Shown: positions 33,198 through 43,284, counted from the first letter of the stretch. The stretch is 64,000 nucleotides of DNA from UBA4055 sp964648295 (GCA_964648295.1 CAZYNH010000007.1:1-64000); one strand, 5' to 3'. A program made the numbers and translations. Notes: generated by a model from the sequence alone, not told the origin.

Positions 33198-35798
33198 TTA
33201 CAGCATATTTTTCACAGACTCAAGAGCGTCCTTCAGCTTTGATACGTCCTTGGCGCCCGCCGTAGCCAGATGAGCCGCTCCGCCTCCGCCTCCGCCGAGC
33301 ATTTTCGCTACCTCTCCCACTATCCTGCCTGCAGGGATCGCTGCTTTCAGATCGTCCGTTACGGCGCATACGAGCGAGGCTTTACCCCCGATATCGGCTC
33401 CGAGCAGGATTATGGCGGACTGCATCTGGTTCCTCAAGTTCTCAGCCAGGTTTTTAAGTATCCTGGCGTCCGAGACCTGTACGATAGAAGAAATTATATT
33501 AATATTCCCGACCGTGATCTTTTTTGAGATAAGGTCCGTCATCTGCGAAAGAGCGAGTCTTTCATTGAGTTCGTTCACAGTTTTTTCAAGCTCGCGTTTT
33601 TCGAGCGCGGACTTCTGCAGCCTGTCAAGTATCTCCGGCTCTTTGACAGACATCATCTTAATTATCTGTTCGACAATATTTCTCTGATCGGCGGCTGCGG
33701 CTACGGCGTTTCTGCCGGCCACGGCTTCGATCCTGCGGATCCCCGCTGCGATGCTGGATTCGGAGAGTATCCGGAAATAACCGATATCGCCCGTGCGGTA
33801 CGCGTGCGTCCCGCCGCAGAGTTCGGCCGAGATATTGCCCATCCTGACCACACGGACAATTTCGCCATACTTTTCACCGAAAAGGGCGGTAACACCTTCT
33901 TTACGCGCTTCGTCCAAAGATTTGATCTCGGTAGTAACAGGAAGGTTCATTCTGATAAATGAGTTGACGATGTCCTCCACACGCCTGATGTTCTCGTCGG
34001 ACATCTTTTCATAATGAGAATAATCGAAGCGCATAATGTTATTTGCCACGAACGATCCCGACTGGGCAATATGTTCGCCGAAAACCTGCCTGATGGCAGC
34101 CTGAAGAAGATGCGTGGCGGAATGATGTATCCTGCACTCGTCACGGAACTCTTTATTCACCGCCTGTTCCAATACGCTGTCCTTTTTCGGTTCCGCGCCG
34201 TCCTTTTTTACAGCCTTGATGACGAAATAGTCCCCGTCCTTCTGAACGTCTTTCACTTCAAGCTCCGTTCCGTCAAGTATCACTGTGCCTCTGTCCGCGA
34301 CCTGTCCGCCTGATTCGGCGTAGAAGACTGAAATGTCGGGCACCAGGTAGATATATTTATCGTCAGTTCTGAATTTAACTGCTCGCGATCCTGTTTCAAG
34401 CACGTCATAACCGTTGAACTCTGTAGCTGAGATATCACTGAGGACCGTCCAGTCGGCTTCGTCAGCGCCTTTGAATTTCTGGTGCCGGCGGGACTGGTCT
34501 TTCTGTCTGTTCATGCATATTTCATATCCGGTCATATTCATCTTAAATCCCGCCTCTTCAGCCATCTGCGCCGTAAGGTCGACCGGGAATCCGAATGTGT
34601 CGTAGAGCTTAAAAATTGTTTCTCCGTCAATTATCCTGTCGCCGCTGTTCTTTTCCTGCACGAATCCGCTGAAATGTTCTATCCCTTTGTGGAGCGTTGT
34701 CAAAAAAGCCTTCTCTTCGGCCTGTATTATTCCCTGAGCGTGGACCAGATATTTTCTGATCTCCGGGAATTCGTCTCCCATTACTTCAGCTACTTTTTCG
34801 GCGATTCTGTATATAAAAGGTTCTTTCATTTCCAGTTTTGTTCCGTATCTGACGGCTCTTCTGAGTATTCTTCTCAGGACATAGCCTCTGCCTTCGTTCG
34901 AAGGCATTCCGCCGTCGGATATGGCGAAAAGAAGAGTCCTTATATGGTCTGCGATGACCCTGTGCGGGACCCCTTTATCCCCGGCATCGTATTTTACGCC
35001 CGTAATATTCTCGATCTCAGATATGATGTCTCTGAAAAGGTCAATATGATAATTGGAGTTCTGTCCCTGAATGACCTGGCATATCCTTTCGAATCCCATG
35101 CCTGTATCAACATGTTTGTGCGGAAGCGGTGTCAGTTTGCCGGTCTCGTCCCTGTCGAACTGAATGAAAACGAGGTTCCATATTTCGAATATTCTTTCGC
35201 AGTCGCCGTTCGGTTCGCATTTGTGCCCGGGCAAATTCTGTTTACCGCAAAACTCCACGCCTCTGTCGTAATGGATCTCGGTGCACGGTCCGCAGGGTCC
35301 TGTTTCGCCCATCTGCCAGAAATTATCTTTGTCGCCGTGCCTGGATATATGAGTATGATCTATATCGGTAATTTTTTTCCAAAGCTCCTCCGCTTCATCA
35401 TCATCCTTATAAACTGTAGCATAAAGTTTTGATTTGTCAATTTTCCACACATCTGTCAGAAGTTCCCAGGCCCAGCTTATAGCTTCTTTTTTATAATAGT
35501 CCCCGAAAGACCAGTTCCCGAGCATTTCGAAAAATGAATGATGATATCCGTCCTTTCCGACCTCGTCAAGATCATTGTGTTTTCCGCCCGCGCGTATGCA
35601 TTTCTGGCTGTTCACGGCTCTTGTGTAATTTCTTTTTCCCGTACCGAGAAATATATCCTTGAACTGGTTCATGCCCGCGTTGGTGAACAGCAGGGTCGGG
35701 TCGTCGTACGGGACAACCGGAGCCGCAAGAACTTTGGAATGGTCTTTATTTATAAAAAAATCTATGAATTCTTTTCTGATCTGCTTAGAACTCTTCAC
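33198..35798 (-). CDS. alaS: Alanyl-tRNA synthetase
   Basis: An 866-residue class II synthetase of usual length. Motifs: the N-terminal FTNAGMNQFKDIFLG and GKHNDLDEVG, HHSFFEMLGNWSFGDYYK, the editing-domain zinc residues HHSATHLL and CGGTH (in AELCGGTHAYRTGDIG), and the C-Ala domain near the end with SLVCAVTDDL and MLGGGGGGAAHLATAGA. It charges tRNA-Ala and clears Ser/Gly mischarging. It is the last gene of a minus-strand operon holB-ricT-PLD-like-alaS; 20 bp separate it from the PLD-like gene. Confidence 0.97.
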   Translation of the reverse strand: MKSSKQIRKEFIDFFINKDHSKVLAAPVVPYDDPTLLFTNAGMNQFKDIFLGTGKRNYTRAVNSQKCIRAGGKHNDLDEVGKDGYHHSFFEMLGNWSFGDYYKKEAISWAWELLTDVWKIDKSKLYATVYKDDDEAEELWKKITDIDHTHISRHGDKDNFWQMGETGPCGPCTEIHYDRGVEFCGKQNLPGHKCEPNGDCERIFEIWNLVFIQFDRDETGKLTPLPHKHVDTGMGFERICQVIQGQNSNYHIDLFRDIISEIENITGVKYDAGDKGVPHRVIADHIRTLLFAISDGGMPSNEGRGYVLRRILRRAVRYGTKLEMKEPFIYRIAEKVAEVMGDEFPEIRKYLVHAQGIIQAEEKAFLTTLHKGIEHFSGFVQEKNSGDRIIDGETIFKLYDTFGFPVDLTAQMAEEAGFKMNMTGYEICMNRQKDQSRRHQKFKGADEADWTVLSDISATEFNGYDVLETGSRAVKFRTDDKYIYLVPDISVFYAESGGQVADRGTVILDGTELEVKDVQKDGDYFVIKAVKKDGAEPKKDSVLEQAVNKEFRDECRIHHSATHLLQAAIRQVFGEHIAQSGSFVANNIMRFDYSHYEKMSDENIRRVEDIVNSFIRMNLPVTTEIKSLDEARKEGVTALFGEKYGEIVRVVRMGNISAELCGGTHAYRTGDIGYFRILSESSIAAGIRRIEAVAGRNAVAAAADQRNIVEQIIKMMSVKEPEILDRLQKSALEKRELEKTVNELNERLALSQMTDLISKKITVGNINIISSIVQVSDARILKNLAENLRNQMQSAIILLGADIGGKASLVCAVTDDLKAAIPAGRIVGEVAKMLGGGGGGAAHLATAGAKDVSKLKDALESVKNML

Positions 35799-35818
35799 CG
35801 GCTCTCCTTATATTTTGT

Positions 35819-37351
35819 TTATAATTCAATAACATTTATTTTCAGCACTTTCCCGCCTCTTTTCGCTTCATTCCCTATGAACCAGAAATCATCGAAATCA
35901 GTAGTTTCCCTCTCTTTTGACAATATCCTCCGGACCACAATATCGTGTTTTGAACCGATCTGCGACAGCGAATTGGAAAAGCTCAGTCCCCAGTCGGTTG
36001 AGAACAGTGCCCTGTCGTGTATCGGCGTCTGGCTCCTGCTTGCGAACTTTATCAGCTTTACCTGCACGCTTCCGAACCTGCTTTCCCTGAATTCCTGAAG
36101 CTTCTGTTTAAATACGGCTAGTTTGTCCCTGTATTCGTCAAGCATCAGAGCGTAGGATATAATCTTAATATCGATATCGTCGGGTATCCCTTTCAGAAGC
36201 TCAAGTTCTGACGGGAAGAAATACGGATCGACTATCTTGATGTATTTTTCGCTCATTCCCTCGATCAGCATAAGGAGAGTGTTCTTTCCCTGATCGGGAT
36301 TTTTCATCTCGATTGTAAAATTATCCGGCAGTTTTTCGTTCAGAAGTTTGTAGCGGTAATAGAAATTCGTTATCCTGTCTATAAGTTTATCTGAATCGCC
36401 GGCTTTTAGCCCCTCGATCTCGCCCAGCTTGATGTTATCTCTTATAATCTCCCTGTATATCTGTTTCTCAAGCTCAAGTTTGTTGGAGAATTCCTCGACT
36501 TTCTCGTGATAGTCAACAAGAAGCTGGTCTTTGATCTTTTCAACGCTTTCCCTGATCTTATCATCCAGCAGTTTCTGCACGCCTTTCACGGAAATGAGTT
36601 TCTCAAAATTGATGTCTTTCTCGTCAAGATCGTCAACATCTATCTCCGTCTGTCTCGGTATATGCTTTGTCAGGCTGATGTCTTTTTTAAGTCTCAGTCT
36701 TTTTGCAATAATGTCTTTGTGTTTCGGATAGATTTCCGAAAGATAGATTATCTTTTTCTCAATAATATTGTCATATATCTCAATAAAACCTTCACACTCA
36801 GACTCCGCCTCATACTTTATCAGAGATATGAAATCGATAATGAAAGTAATGTCATCGATCTTCTCATTCAGCACTCTGTTGTAATAGTAATAGGCCTGCC
36901 TTGATGTGTCGTTATTCTTTATGAAAGACGAAGCTTTTTTCAGAAGCCTGTCCTTTATTTTTACCGACAGCCTGTAAACAAAATCGGGTTTGATGTTCTT
37001 TGTGATATAGTCTTCCCACGATATGCTGAATTTACATTTGTCTTTCTTTTTATCGAACTCCTGATATATAAAACTGATCGAAAATCCGCTGTTCTGAGAC
37101 AGATAAATGTTCTCATAGGGAAATTTTAAATAGAATTCCTTTTCGAGAAGAGATTTGGCGCCGTAGAAAACAAGCTCGTCATCTTCCTGGACAAGAATTC
37201 CTGTTTTTGGAAGCAGTGTGTTGCTTTCAAAATAGATCAGGGAGTTGATGAACTCTCCGTAAATTATCCTGTCTGATTTGACAAGAGAGTTCACGTAATC
37301 TTTTTCGCCTCGAATTTTGATATAATTCTGGATCTCGGATTTTTTTGACAT
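35819..37351 (-). CDS. Hypothetical protein with PLD-like C-terminal region
   Basis: A 510-residue protein of no family that I recognise. The N-terminal 230 residues are helical and charged, with no signal peptide. A coiled-coil segment follows (about 260-320). The last 140 residues resemble a phospholipase D fold: strands KYIKIVDPYFF and IDIKIISYAL, then QVKLIKFASRSQTPIHDRALFSTDWGLSFSNSLSQIG, in which HDR takes the place of H-x-K. Similar His-Asp-Arg variants occur in PLD-like domains of nuclease or defence helicase proteins. It lies in the holB-ricT-alaS operon, 13 bp after ricT, where no such gene is usual. Confidence 0.5.
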   Translation of the reverse strand: MSKKSEIQNYIKIRGEKDYVNSLVKSDRIIYGEFINSLIYFESNTLLPKTGILVQEDDELVFYGAKSLLEKEFYLKFPYENIYLSQNSGFSISFIYQEFDKKKDKCKFSISWEDYITKNIKPDFVYRLSVKIKDRLLKKASSFIKNNDTSRQAYYYYNRVLNEKIDDITFIIDFISLIKYEAESECEGFIEIYDNIIEKKIIYLSEIYPKHKDIIAKRLRLKKDISLTKHIPRQTEIDVDDLDEKDINFEKLISVKGVQKLLDDKIRESVEKIKDQLLVDYHEKVEEFSNKLELEKQIYREIIRDNIKLGEIEGLKAGDSDKLIDRITNFYYRYKLLNEKLPDNFTIEMKNPDQGKNTLLMLIEGMSEKYIKIVDPYFFPSELELLKGIPDDIDIKIISYALMLDEYRDKLAVFKQKLQEFRESRFGSVQVKLIKFASRSQTPIHDRALFSTDWGLSFSNSLSQIGSKHDIVVRRILSKERETTDFDDFWFIGNEAKRGGKVLKINVIEL

Positions 37352-37363
37352 TATGCGTCTCCG

Positions 37364-38395
37364 TTATCTGTTCTGTCTTTTTTTGTCTGTCTGGACTATT
37401 TTTTCCTTGCCTTCATTCCCGTCGTAATTTAAAAAATTGCTCTTGGGGCAACCCTGACAACCGTTCGGCGACAGCTCGTCTTTGCTGTTCTTTACTACTT
37501 TATACGACTTTTCCATGTTCTTCAGAAATTCGTCCTTTTTCATTACGACGGTCTCCCCGCTCTCAAAATCCAGAGTAACGGTGCCGTTGAAGATATCGAT
37601 CAGCGAAACTGTGGCTTTTCCCTTATCGGTCTTTATCACCGATCCTGTATCGGGTATGCCGCTCTTTTGCGACAGGTAGAAGTCGTGCTCGTATTTGAGG
37701 CAGCACTGCAGTTTGCCGCAGGCGCCGGAAAATTTTTCCGGCTTTACGAAAAGGTTCTGGTCTCTTGCCATGGAGACATTTATCGAAACGAAGTTGGTCA
37801 GGAACTGCGAGCAGCACAGTTCTCTTCCGCATATCCCGATGCCGCCTGTTTTCTGAGCCTCGTCCCTCACCCCGATCTGCCTCAGTTCTATCCTGGTCTT
37901 GTATTCGCCGGCTAAGACCTTGACGAGCTCTCTGAAATCGACCCTGCCGTCAGCCGTAAAATAGAACACAAGTTTCTTTCTGTCGAACTTATACTCAATA
38001 TCAATGAATTTCATTTCGAGGCCGAGTTTTTTAGCCTGCTTTCTGGCGTTTATCAGAATACCGTCCTCGATCCGCCTGTTCTCTTCGAGCCTTCTCATGT
38101 CGATCTGGTTGCTTTTGCGGATAATGTTCCCGGCTATATCAATATTCTCTCTCTTAAGCTGTTTAACGGTTATTCCGCTCACGCTGCCCATATCCTCGCC
38201 GTCCTCATATTCGACAATTATGAACTCGCCGACTTTAAGCGGAATAGCTTTGGGATTGAGAAAATAGTGCTTTCTTACGCCTTTAAAATTTGTTTCTATC
38301 AGAAATTCTTTTCTGTCCTCAGTCGTCAGCTCAGAAGTGTCTGTCGTTGGGGAAATTATGTCTGATGTAACATCTCTTTCTGTATCGTCTGCCAC
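37364..38395 (-). CDS. ricT: PSP1 domain protein RicT/YaaT
   Basis: A 343-residue protein with the PSP1 domain. The conserved Cys motifs are GGIGICGRELCCSQFL and SGACGKLQCCLKYE (about residues 185-235), followed by a basic region and a C-terminal NGCQGCPKS. In Firmicutes RicT forms a complex with RicA/RicF that binds FeS clusters and stimulates RNase Y-dependent RNA maturation; whether it does so in this lineage is not known. The gene overlaps holB by 40 bp, as expected in the conserved holB-ricT pair. Confidence 0.88.
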   Translation of the reverse strand: MADDTERDVTSDIISPTTDTSELTTEDRKEFLIETNFKGVRKHYFLNPKAIPLKVGEFIIVEYEDGEDMGSVSGITVKQLKRENIDIAGNIIRKSNQIDMRRLEENRRIEDGILINARKQAKKLGLEMKFIDIEYKFDRKKLVFYFTADGRVDFRELVKVLAGEYKTRIELRQIGVRDEAQKTGGIGICGRELCCSQFLTNFVSINVSMARDQNLFVKPEKFSGACGKLQCCLKYEHDFYLSQKSGIPDTGSVIKTDKGKATVSLIDIFNGTVTLDFESGETVVMKKDEFLKNMEKSYKVVKNSKDELSPNGCQGCPKSNFLNYDGNEGKEKIVQTDKKRQNR

Positions 38396-39459
38396 TTTTT
38401 GTATTCCTCTCTGAAATTTAGGTATAGATTGATAAGCAGGAGCCTGGGGCTTATGTTCCTGCGGTACATCACGCTGAAACGCTCGAAATCCGTCATAAGA
38501 ATCGATCTGCTTTTTAAAGATATTTTCTTTTCGCTGCCGTATGTTTCTGCGATCAGGCTGCCGAGGGTTTTTCTGAAGATGTAATCCGTTTCGGTGTCCG
38601 AGAACTCCTTTATGTCCTCTAAAAATGTGTCAATAAGTCTGACTGTTTCCGGCGGAAGAGTTTTTAAGAAGATATCGGTAAGTTCTTTGTGCAGGCGTTT
38701 AATATCGCTGCCTGCCTCAGATACAAGTTTTCTGAGCGTGTCGGTGCTTCCGAAAGAATTAGCGGCCAGTTCGGTAACAGAACCGGGTTCGGTATCAGGA
38801 AAGTATTTTGCGATGTAGCCTGTTATGTCTTTTTCAGACAGGGCAGGGAACTCGATGTTCAAACATCTTGATCTTATGGTGTCAAGAACGCCGGAAGGAT
38901 TCTCCGAGATAAGTATAAAATACATGCCGGCCGGGGGTTCCTCAAGTATCTTCAGAAGCGAATTCTGCGCCTCTTTGTTCATAAGCTCGGCAGGTGTTAT
39001 TATCACGAATTTTTTTGATCTGGTTATCGAATTGAACATGGCGAAATCTTTGATCTCGCTTATCTGAGCGAGCGTTATATACCTTCCGGATTTGAAGCTG
39101 AATTTGTGATATCCTTTCAACGCGGCTTTCTGCTTAAGCTCGGAATTTATCATGTCTGATTTTTCTTTGATCGCCTTGTCCGCGTCTGAAGTTTTTATTA
39201 TTGACGGGAATATGTAAAGAAGGTCTTCTGAAGAGAAAGAACCGTATTTTCTGCATGATGTGCACTCGCCGCAGTACCCCAGTGTGCCTTTACTGTTCAC
39301 ACAGTTAACGATCCTGATAAGCTCGAGCGCGACAGCTTCCTTGCCGACCCCCGCAGGACCGATGAAAAGATAAGCGTGGTGGAGTTTTTTGTTAAGTATC
39401 GCTCCCGACAAACTTGAAGTTATTTTTTCCTGCCCTATTACATCGCCGAAAAGGTTCAA
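38356..39459 (-). CDS. holB: DNA polymerase III delta-prime subunit
   Basis: A 367-residue AAA+ clamp-loader subunit. Walker A is GPAGVGKEAV (about residues 34-43), four zinc cysteines follow in CVNSKGTLGYCGECTSCRKYG, and the SRC motif appears in VLDTIRSRCLNIEFPAL. The Glu pair in ILEEPPAGMYFILISENPSG is typical of the delta-prime/gamma family. It loads the sliding clamp at replication forks. It is first in the operon driven from 39521-39549. Confidence 0.9.
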   Translation of the reverse strand: MNLFGDVIGQEKITSSLSGAILNKKLHHAYLFIGPAGVGKEAVALELIRIVNCVNSKGTLGYCGECTSCRKYGSFSSEDLLYIFPSIIKTSDADKAIKEKSDMINSELKQKAALKGYHKFSFKSGRYITLAQISEIKDFAMFNSITRSKKFVIITPAELMNKEAQNSLLKILEEPPAGMYFILISENPSGVLDTIRSRCLNIEFPALSEKDITGYIAKYFPDTEPGSVTELAANSFGSTDTLRKLVSEAGSDIKRLHKELTDIFLKTLPPETVRLIDTFLEDIKEFSDTETDYIFRKTLGSLIAETYGSEKKISLKSRSILMTDFERFSVMYRRNISPRLLLINLYLNFREEYKKWQTIQKEMLHQT

Positions 39460-39520
39460 TCTTCCACCGTTCCTTCAATAATTCTACAGTTTTGCGCCGT
39501 TTACCGCTGCACGCGCGGAC

Positions 39521-39549
39521 AATATATCAAAATATAACTGATATGTAAA
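39521..39549 (-). promoter_or_regulatory. Promoter of the holB-ricT-alaS operon
   Basis: On the minus strand TTTACA (39549-39544), a 17-bp spacer and TATATT (39526-39521), about 60 bp upstream of holB. It faces away from the aminotransferase promoter at 39581-39608, giving a divergent arrangement. Confidence 0.5.
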
Positions 39550-39580
39550 GAAAATAAAAGAGAAATAAGCAGTAAACTCT

Positions 39581-39608
39581 TTGATAATCGGCGCGGATTT
39601 CTTATATT
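39581..39608 (+). promoter_or_regulatory. Promoter of the aminotransferase-mnmE-alr unit
   Basis: TTGATA (39581-39586), 16-bp spacer, TATATT (39603-39608), 19 bp before the GTG at 39628. Confidence 0.5.
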
Positions 39609-39627
39609 TAGCTTATATGGAGAGAAA

Positions 39628-40749
39628 GTGGAGAGGAGAATGGAGAAAATATCTTACATAAGCATAATGAGCAATAAAGTGAAAACTTACGGCGGGATCA
39701 ATCTCGCGCAGGGAATACCCGGATTTTCTCCGCCCGAAGAACTTTCAGATATCCTGGGATGGATATCATCGGACAACATCCACCAGTACGCGCCGGGGAA
39801 CGGCAATATTAAGCTCGTCCGGCTTTTAAAGGAAAAGTATGCTCCTTACACCGAAGAGAACATTATGGTCACGAACGGCGCGACCGAGGCTATTTCGCTA
39901 ATTTTTACATATCTGAACGGAATTCTGCCGAAGAGCAAGACCGTTTTAGGCTTCGATCCGGTATATGAAAGCTATTCGAGGCTACCCGGCATTTTCGGAA
40001 GAAAATATGTGTCATTTCCGATGAAAGAGGATCTCAGTATTGATTTTGAGGAGCTCGAAAAGACCGTAGTTGACAATAAGGTCGGACTCGTCTTCGTAAA
40101 TTCACCGGGAAACCCGTACGGAAAGATCTGGACGGAAAAAGAATTTGTAAAGCTTAAGGAAATTTCTGAAAAGTACAGGATCTATGTTATAACCGACTGC
40201 GTGTATTCGGATATATATTTTAATAAAAAGCCGTATCAGCCTCTTTTTGAAAGCGAATATTTTTTCTATGTGAACAGCTTTTCAAAACTCCTTTCGATCA
40301 CAGGATGGAGAGTAGGATATTTTATGGCCTCAAAGAAACACATATCGGAAATAAGGCTGATCCACGATTATACCGGTCTCTGTGCGCCGTCTATTCTTCA
40401 GGAAGCGATAGCGCTTTATCTCGACAGGCACGACTTCGGTAAAAGATATGTAACAGACCTTCGAAAGAAAATGAGAACTTCATTCGGGCTCCTGAGCGGA
40501 AAACTGAAAGACTGCGGGTTCGACATCCCTAAAATAGAGGGGGGTTACTTCATCTGGGCGAAACTGCCGGAAGGTTTTGACGACAGCCTTAAATTCTGCA
40601 TGGACCTTTACGATAAAAAGAAAGTCGCCACGGTGCCCGGAATTCACTTTTCAGATAATGGGCAGAAGTGGGTGAGGTTCAACATAGCAAGGCCTGTTGA
40701 GGAGATCGAAGAAGCGGGGAAGAAGATAATGGAATTCGTGAAAAGGTAG
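39628..40749 (+). CDS. Class I/II PLP-dependent aminotransferase
   Basis: A 373-residue fold-type I aminotransferase (kynurenine/cysteine-S-conjugate or methionine type). The N-terminus INLAQGIPGFSPPEEL, the TNGATEAI block, VNSPGNPYGKIW, and the PLP lysine in NSFSKLLSITGWRVGY (about residue 222) with its downstream Arg are clear. Exact substrate cannot be told. The GTG at 39628 has a well-spaced GGAGAG; the ATG at 39640 four codons later is also possible. It lies 3 bp before mnmE. Confidence 0.88.
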   Translation: MERRMEKISYISIMSNKVKTYGGINLAQGIPGFSPPEELSDILGWISSDNIHQYAPGNGNIKLVRLLKEKYAPYTEENIMVTNGATEAISLIFTYLNGILPKSKTVLGFDPVYESYSRLPGIFGRKYVSFPMKEDLSIDFEELEKTVVDNKVGLVFVNSPGNPYGKIWTEKEFVKLKEISEKYRIYVITDCVYSDIYFNKKPYQPLFESEYFFYVNSFSKLLSITGWRVGYFMASKKHISEIRLIHDYTGLCAPSILQEAIALYLDRHDFGKRYVTDLRKKMRTSFGLLSGKLKDCGFDIPKIEGGYFIWAKLPEGFDDSLKFCMDLYDKKKVATVPGIHFSDNGQKWVRFNIARPVEEIEEAGKKIMEFVKR

Positions 40750-40752
40750 ACA

Positions 40753-42069
40753 ATGATCATAGCGGCACTTGCGTCAGCTCCCGGCAAAGCGGGAATATCA
40801 GTAATAAGAGTATCCGGAAAAGGCTGCGTTGAGCTTGTGCGAAAATTTTTGACTTCTAAGAAGGCCGGCAAATCATTCAAATACAACAGATTGTACTTTT
40901 CCCCGTTCGTGAACGAGGGCGAGTTCATTGACGAAGTCACGGTCGTATTTTTCAAAGAAGGCCATTCTTACACGGGAGAAGAATCGGCCGAAATATTCTG
41001 TCACGGTTCGACTCTGATAGTAAGAAAAATACTCGAAGCGCTTTATGAAGTAAAGGGGGTAAGAGAGGCTGAACCGGGCGAGTTCACGCAGAGGCGTTTC
41101 ATGAACGGGAAAATGGATCTAGTTCAGGCCGAAGCCGTTATAGACCTGATCAACTCCGAAAGCGAAGCGTCCCACATCGCATCAAAGGAGCAGCTTGAGG
41201 GCGGGCTTTCTGACGAACTCAGAAAGATAAACGATATGCTCGTTGAGCTTATTTCTATCCTGGAACTGGAGCTCGATTTCGCCGATGAGGATCTCGAATT
41301 CACGCCTAAGGAAGAGATCGCCGGCAAGGTTGATTATGCTCTGGAAGTGATAGATAAATTCATTCAGGGCTACAAAACAGGCAGGATATTCAAAGACGGC
41401 ATCAAGGTAGCTCTGGCCGGCGAGGTAAATGTAGGCAAATCCTCGTTAATGAACAGGCTTTTAAAGTCCGACCGCGTGATAGTGACCGATATTGCCGGCA
41501 CCACAAGAGACACTATAGAGGAAAAGATCGAAGTTCACGGCTATCTTTTAAGGCTTTTCGACACAGCCGGCATCAGGGAGACTTCGGACATAATAGAAAA
41601 TGAGGGAATAAGCAGGTCGAAAAAGATCCTCGAAGAAGCCGATATCGTACTTCAGGTGATAGACTCAACGAAGGCGGGAAATGTGCCTGAAATTAAAGCT
41701 GAGAACCTCATAAAAGTTTACAACAAATGCGACCTGAAAGAGTTAAGAGCAGGCAGAGGCACAATCAATGTAAGCTGTAAAACGGGGCAGGGGATAGAAA
41801 CACTGAAGGAGATGATCGTCAAGTCGGTAATAGACGAAGATCTCACTTATCAGCCTTACTACATATCAAATCTGCGCCATCTGAATATACTAAAAGAAAC
41901 CGCGTCTCAGCTCGAACAGGCAAAAGTATCGATAACCCAATCTCAGACCAATGAGGTAGTTATACTCGATCTAAGGCAGGCTCTCGACACACTCGGCGAG
42001 CTGACAGGTGAAACGACGAGCCTTGATATTATAAATAACATCTTCGGCAAATTCTGCATAGGAAAATAG
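40753..42069 (+). CDS. mnmE: tRNA modification GTPase MnmE
   Basis: A 438-residue GTPase with the tetrahydrofolate-binding N-terminal domain (IIAALASAPGKAGISVIRVSGKGC), an inserted G domain with G1 GEVNVGKSS, G2-G3 TDIAGTTRD and FDTAGIRE and G4 YNKCD, and the C-terminal FCIGK whose Cys acts in uridine-34 modification. With MnmG it makes 5-aminomethyl-type wobble uridines. It is followed by alr 3 bp later; this juxtaposition with the aminotransferase and alr appears to be local. Confidence 0.95.
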   Translation: MIIAALASAPGKAGISVIRVSGKGCVELVRKFLTSKKAGKSFKYNRLYFSPFVNEGEFIDEVTVVFFKEGHSYTGEESAEIFCHGSTLIVRKILEALYEVKGVREAEPGEFTQRRFMNGKMDLVQAEAVIDLINSESEASHIASKEQLEGGLSDELRKINDMLVELISILELELDFADEDLEFTPKEEIAGKVDYALEVIDKFIQGYKTGRIFKDGIKVALAGEVNVGKSSLMNRLLKSDRVIVTDIAGTTRDTIEEKIEVHGYLLRLFDTAGIRETSDIIENEGISRSKKILEEADIVLQVIDSTKAGNVPEIKAENLIKVYNKCDLKELRAGRGTINVSCKTGQGIETLKEMIVKSVIDEDLTYQPYYISNLRHLNILKETASQLEQAKVSITQSQTNEVVILDLRQALDTLGELTGETTSLDIINNIFGKFCIGK

Positions 42070-42072
42070 ATT

Positions 42073-43212
42073 ATGAACAAGCAGATACAGGCATACAAAA
42101 ACAGGCCGACCAGAGCGGTTATAGATATGTCTAACCTTAGGGATAATTTTGAGGTAATGAAGTCGTTCCTTGGCAGCGGCGTTAAAGTTATGGGCATCAT
42201 TAAAGCCAATGCGTACGGTCACGGTATGCTTGAAGTCGCGAATGAGCTTATCGACCTCGGGGCAGACTATTTCGGCGTGGCTTTTCTGGAAGAAGGAATA
42301 TTCTTGCGGGAGCACGGTATAAAAACCCCGGTCCTCGTCATGGGCGGCATAAATGTGGAGCAGATACCGGAATTTATAAAATACGACATCGATATCACTA
42401 CTTCATCCATAGAAAAGACGAAGGCTGTAAGCCGGACCGCGAAAGAGCTCGGGCAGACGGCAAAAGTCCATATCAAGATCGATACCGGAATGGAGAGGCT
42501 GGGGGTTCACTGGTATAACGCGGAGAGATTTCTCAAAGAGACTTTTAATTCTCCCAATATACTCGTGGAAGGCGTTTTCAGTCATTTCGCTATGGCCGAC
42601 AGCAGAAAGGACGACGAATTCACTCAGCTGCAGATAAGCAGGTTCGACGACATACTGGAAATGATGGAAAGGTCGGGGTTGAGAACAAAATATGTTCACT
42701 GCGCGAACTCGGCCGGGATAATAAATTTTAAAAACTCGCACTATAATATGGTCCGTCCGGGTCTCATGCTGTACGGCTACTCGGAACTTCCTGAAGGATA
42801 TAAAGGAGAACTGAAACCTGTAATGACGCTTTTAACTAAGGTCTCGTATTTTAAAGTAATTCCTCCCGGAACGGGAGTCAGCTATAACCATACTTTTGTA
42901 TCGGACAGACAGACGAGGATAGTTACTCTTCCGGTGGGATACGGAGACGGCTACAACAGGCTTCTTTCCAATAAAGGCGAAGTCATTATCAGGTGCCGCA
43001 GGTATCCTGTAGTCGGCAATATCTGCATGGACCAGATGATGGCGGATCTGGGTCATGACGGGGTCGCCTTTAACGGGGATGATGTTCTTCTTTTCGGCAG
43101 GCATGACGCCGATGAACTCAGGCTTGAAGAGCTATGCGAAAAAATAGGCACGATACCTTACGAGATACTCACAATGATCTCTAACAGGGTGCCGAGAATA
43201 TATATCGGGTAA
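42073..43212 (+). CDS. alr: Alanine racemase
   Basis: A 379-residue PLP enzyme making D-alanine for peptidoglycan. PLP lysine lies in IKANAYGHG (about residues 42-50), the second catalytic base Tyr in GVSYNHTF (about 272), and the dimer and substrate segments CMDQMMADLG are present. The gene is the last of the operon; the intergenic stretch after it holds the CRISPR-Cas locus. Confidence 0.95.
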   Translation: MNKQIQAYKNRPTRAVIDMSNLRDNFEVMKSFLGSGVKVMGIIKANAYGHGMLEVANELIDLGADYFGVAFLEEGIFLREHGIKTPVLVMGGINVEQIPEFIKYDIDITTSSIEKTKAVSRTAKELGQTAKVHIKIDTGMERLGVHWYNAERFLKETFNSPNILVEGVFSHFAMADSRKDDEFTQLQISRFDDILEMMERSGLRTKYVHCANSAGIINFKNSHYNMVRPGLMLYGYSELPEGYKGELKPVMTLLTKVSYFKVIPPGTGVSYNHTFVSDRQTRIVTLPVGYGDGYNRLLSNKGEVIIRCRRYPVVGNICMDQMMADLGHDGVAFNGDDVLLFGRHDADELRLEELCEKIGTIPYEILTMISNRVPRIYIG

Positions 43213-43284
43213 AATAAAAATAAATCTCTTTTTTTTGACCAACGCCGTTATTTGGCGGAGGTGATTATTTATATTAAAGTTCAC

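Noticed and set aside
34482..35432. 316-codon plus-strand frame inside alaS
   Set aside because: It is antisense to a full alaS with all its motifs, with no recognisable protein features.
43240..43262. Terminator after alr
   Set aside because: The CGCC/GGCG stem is short, and the T-run lies before rather than after it on the plus strand.
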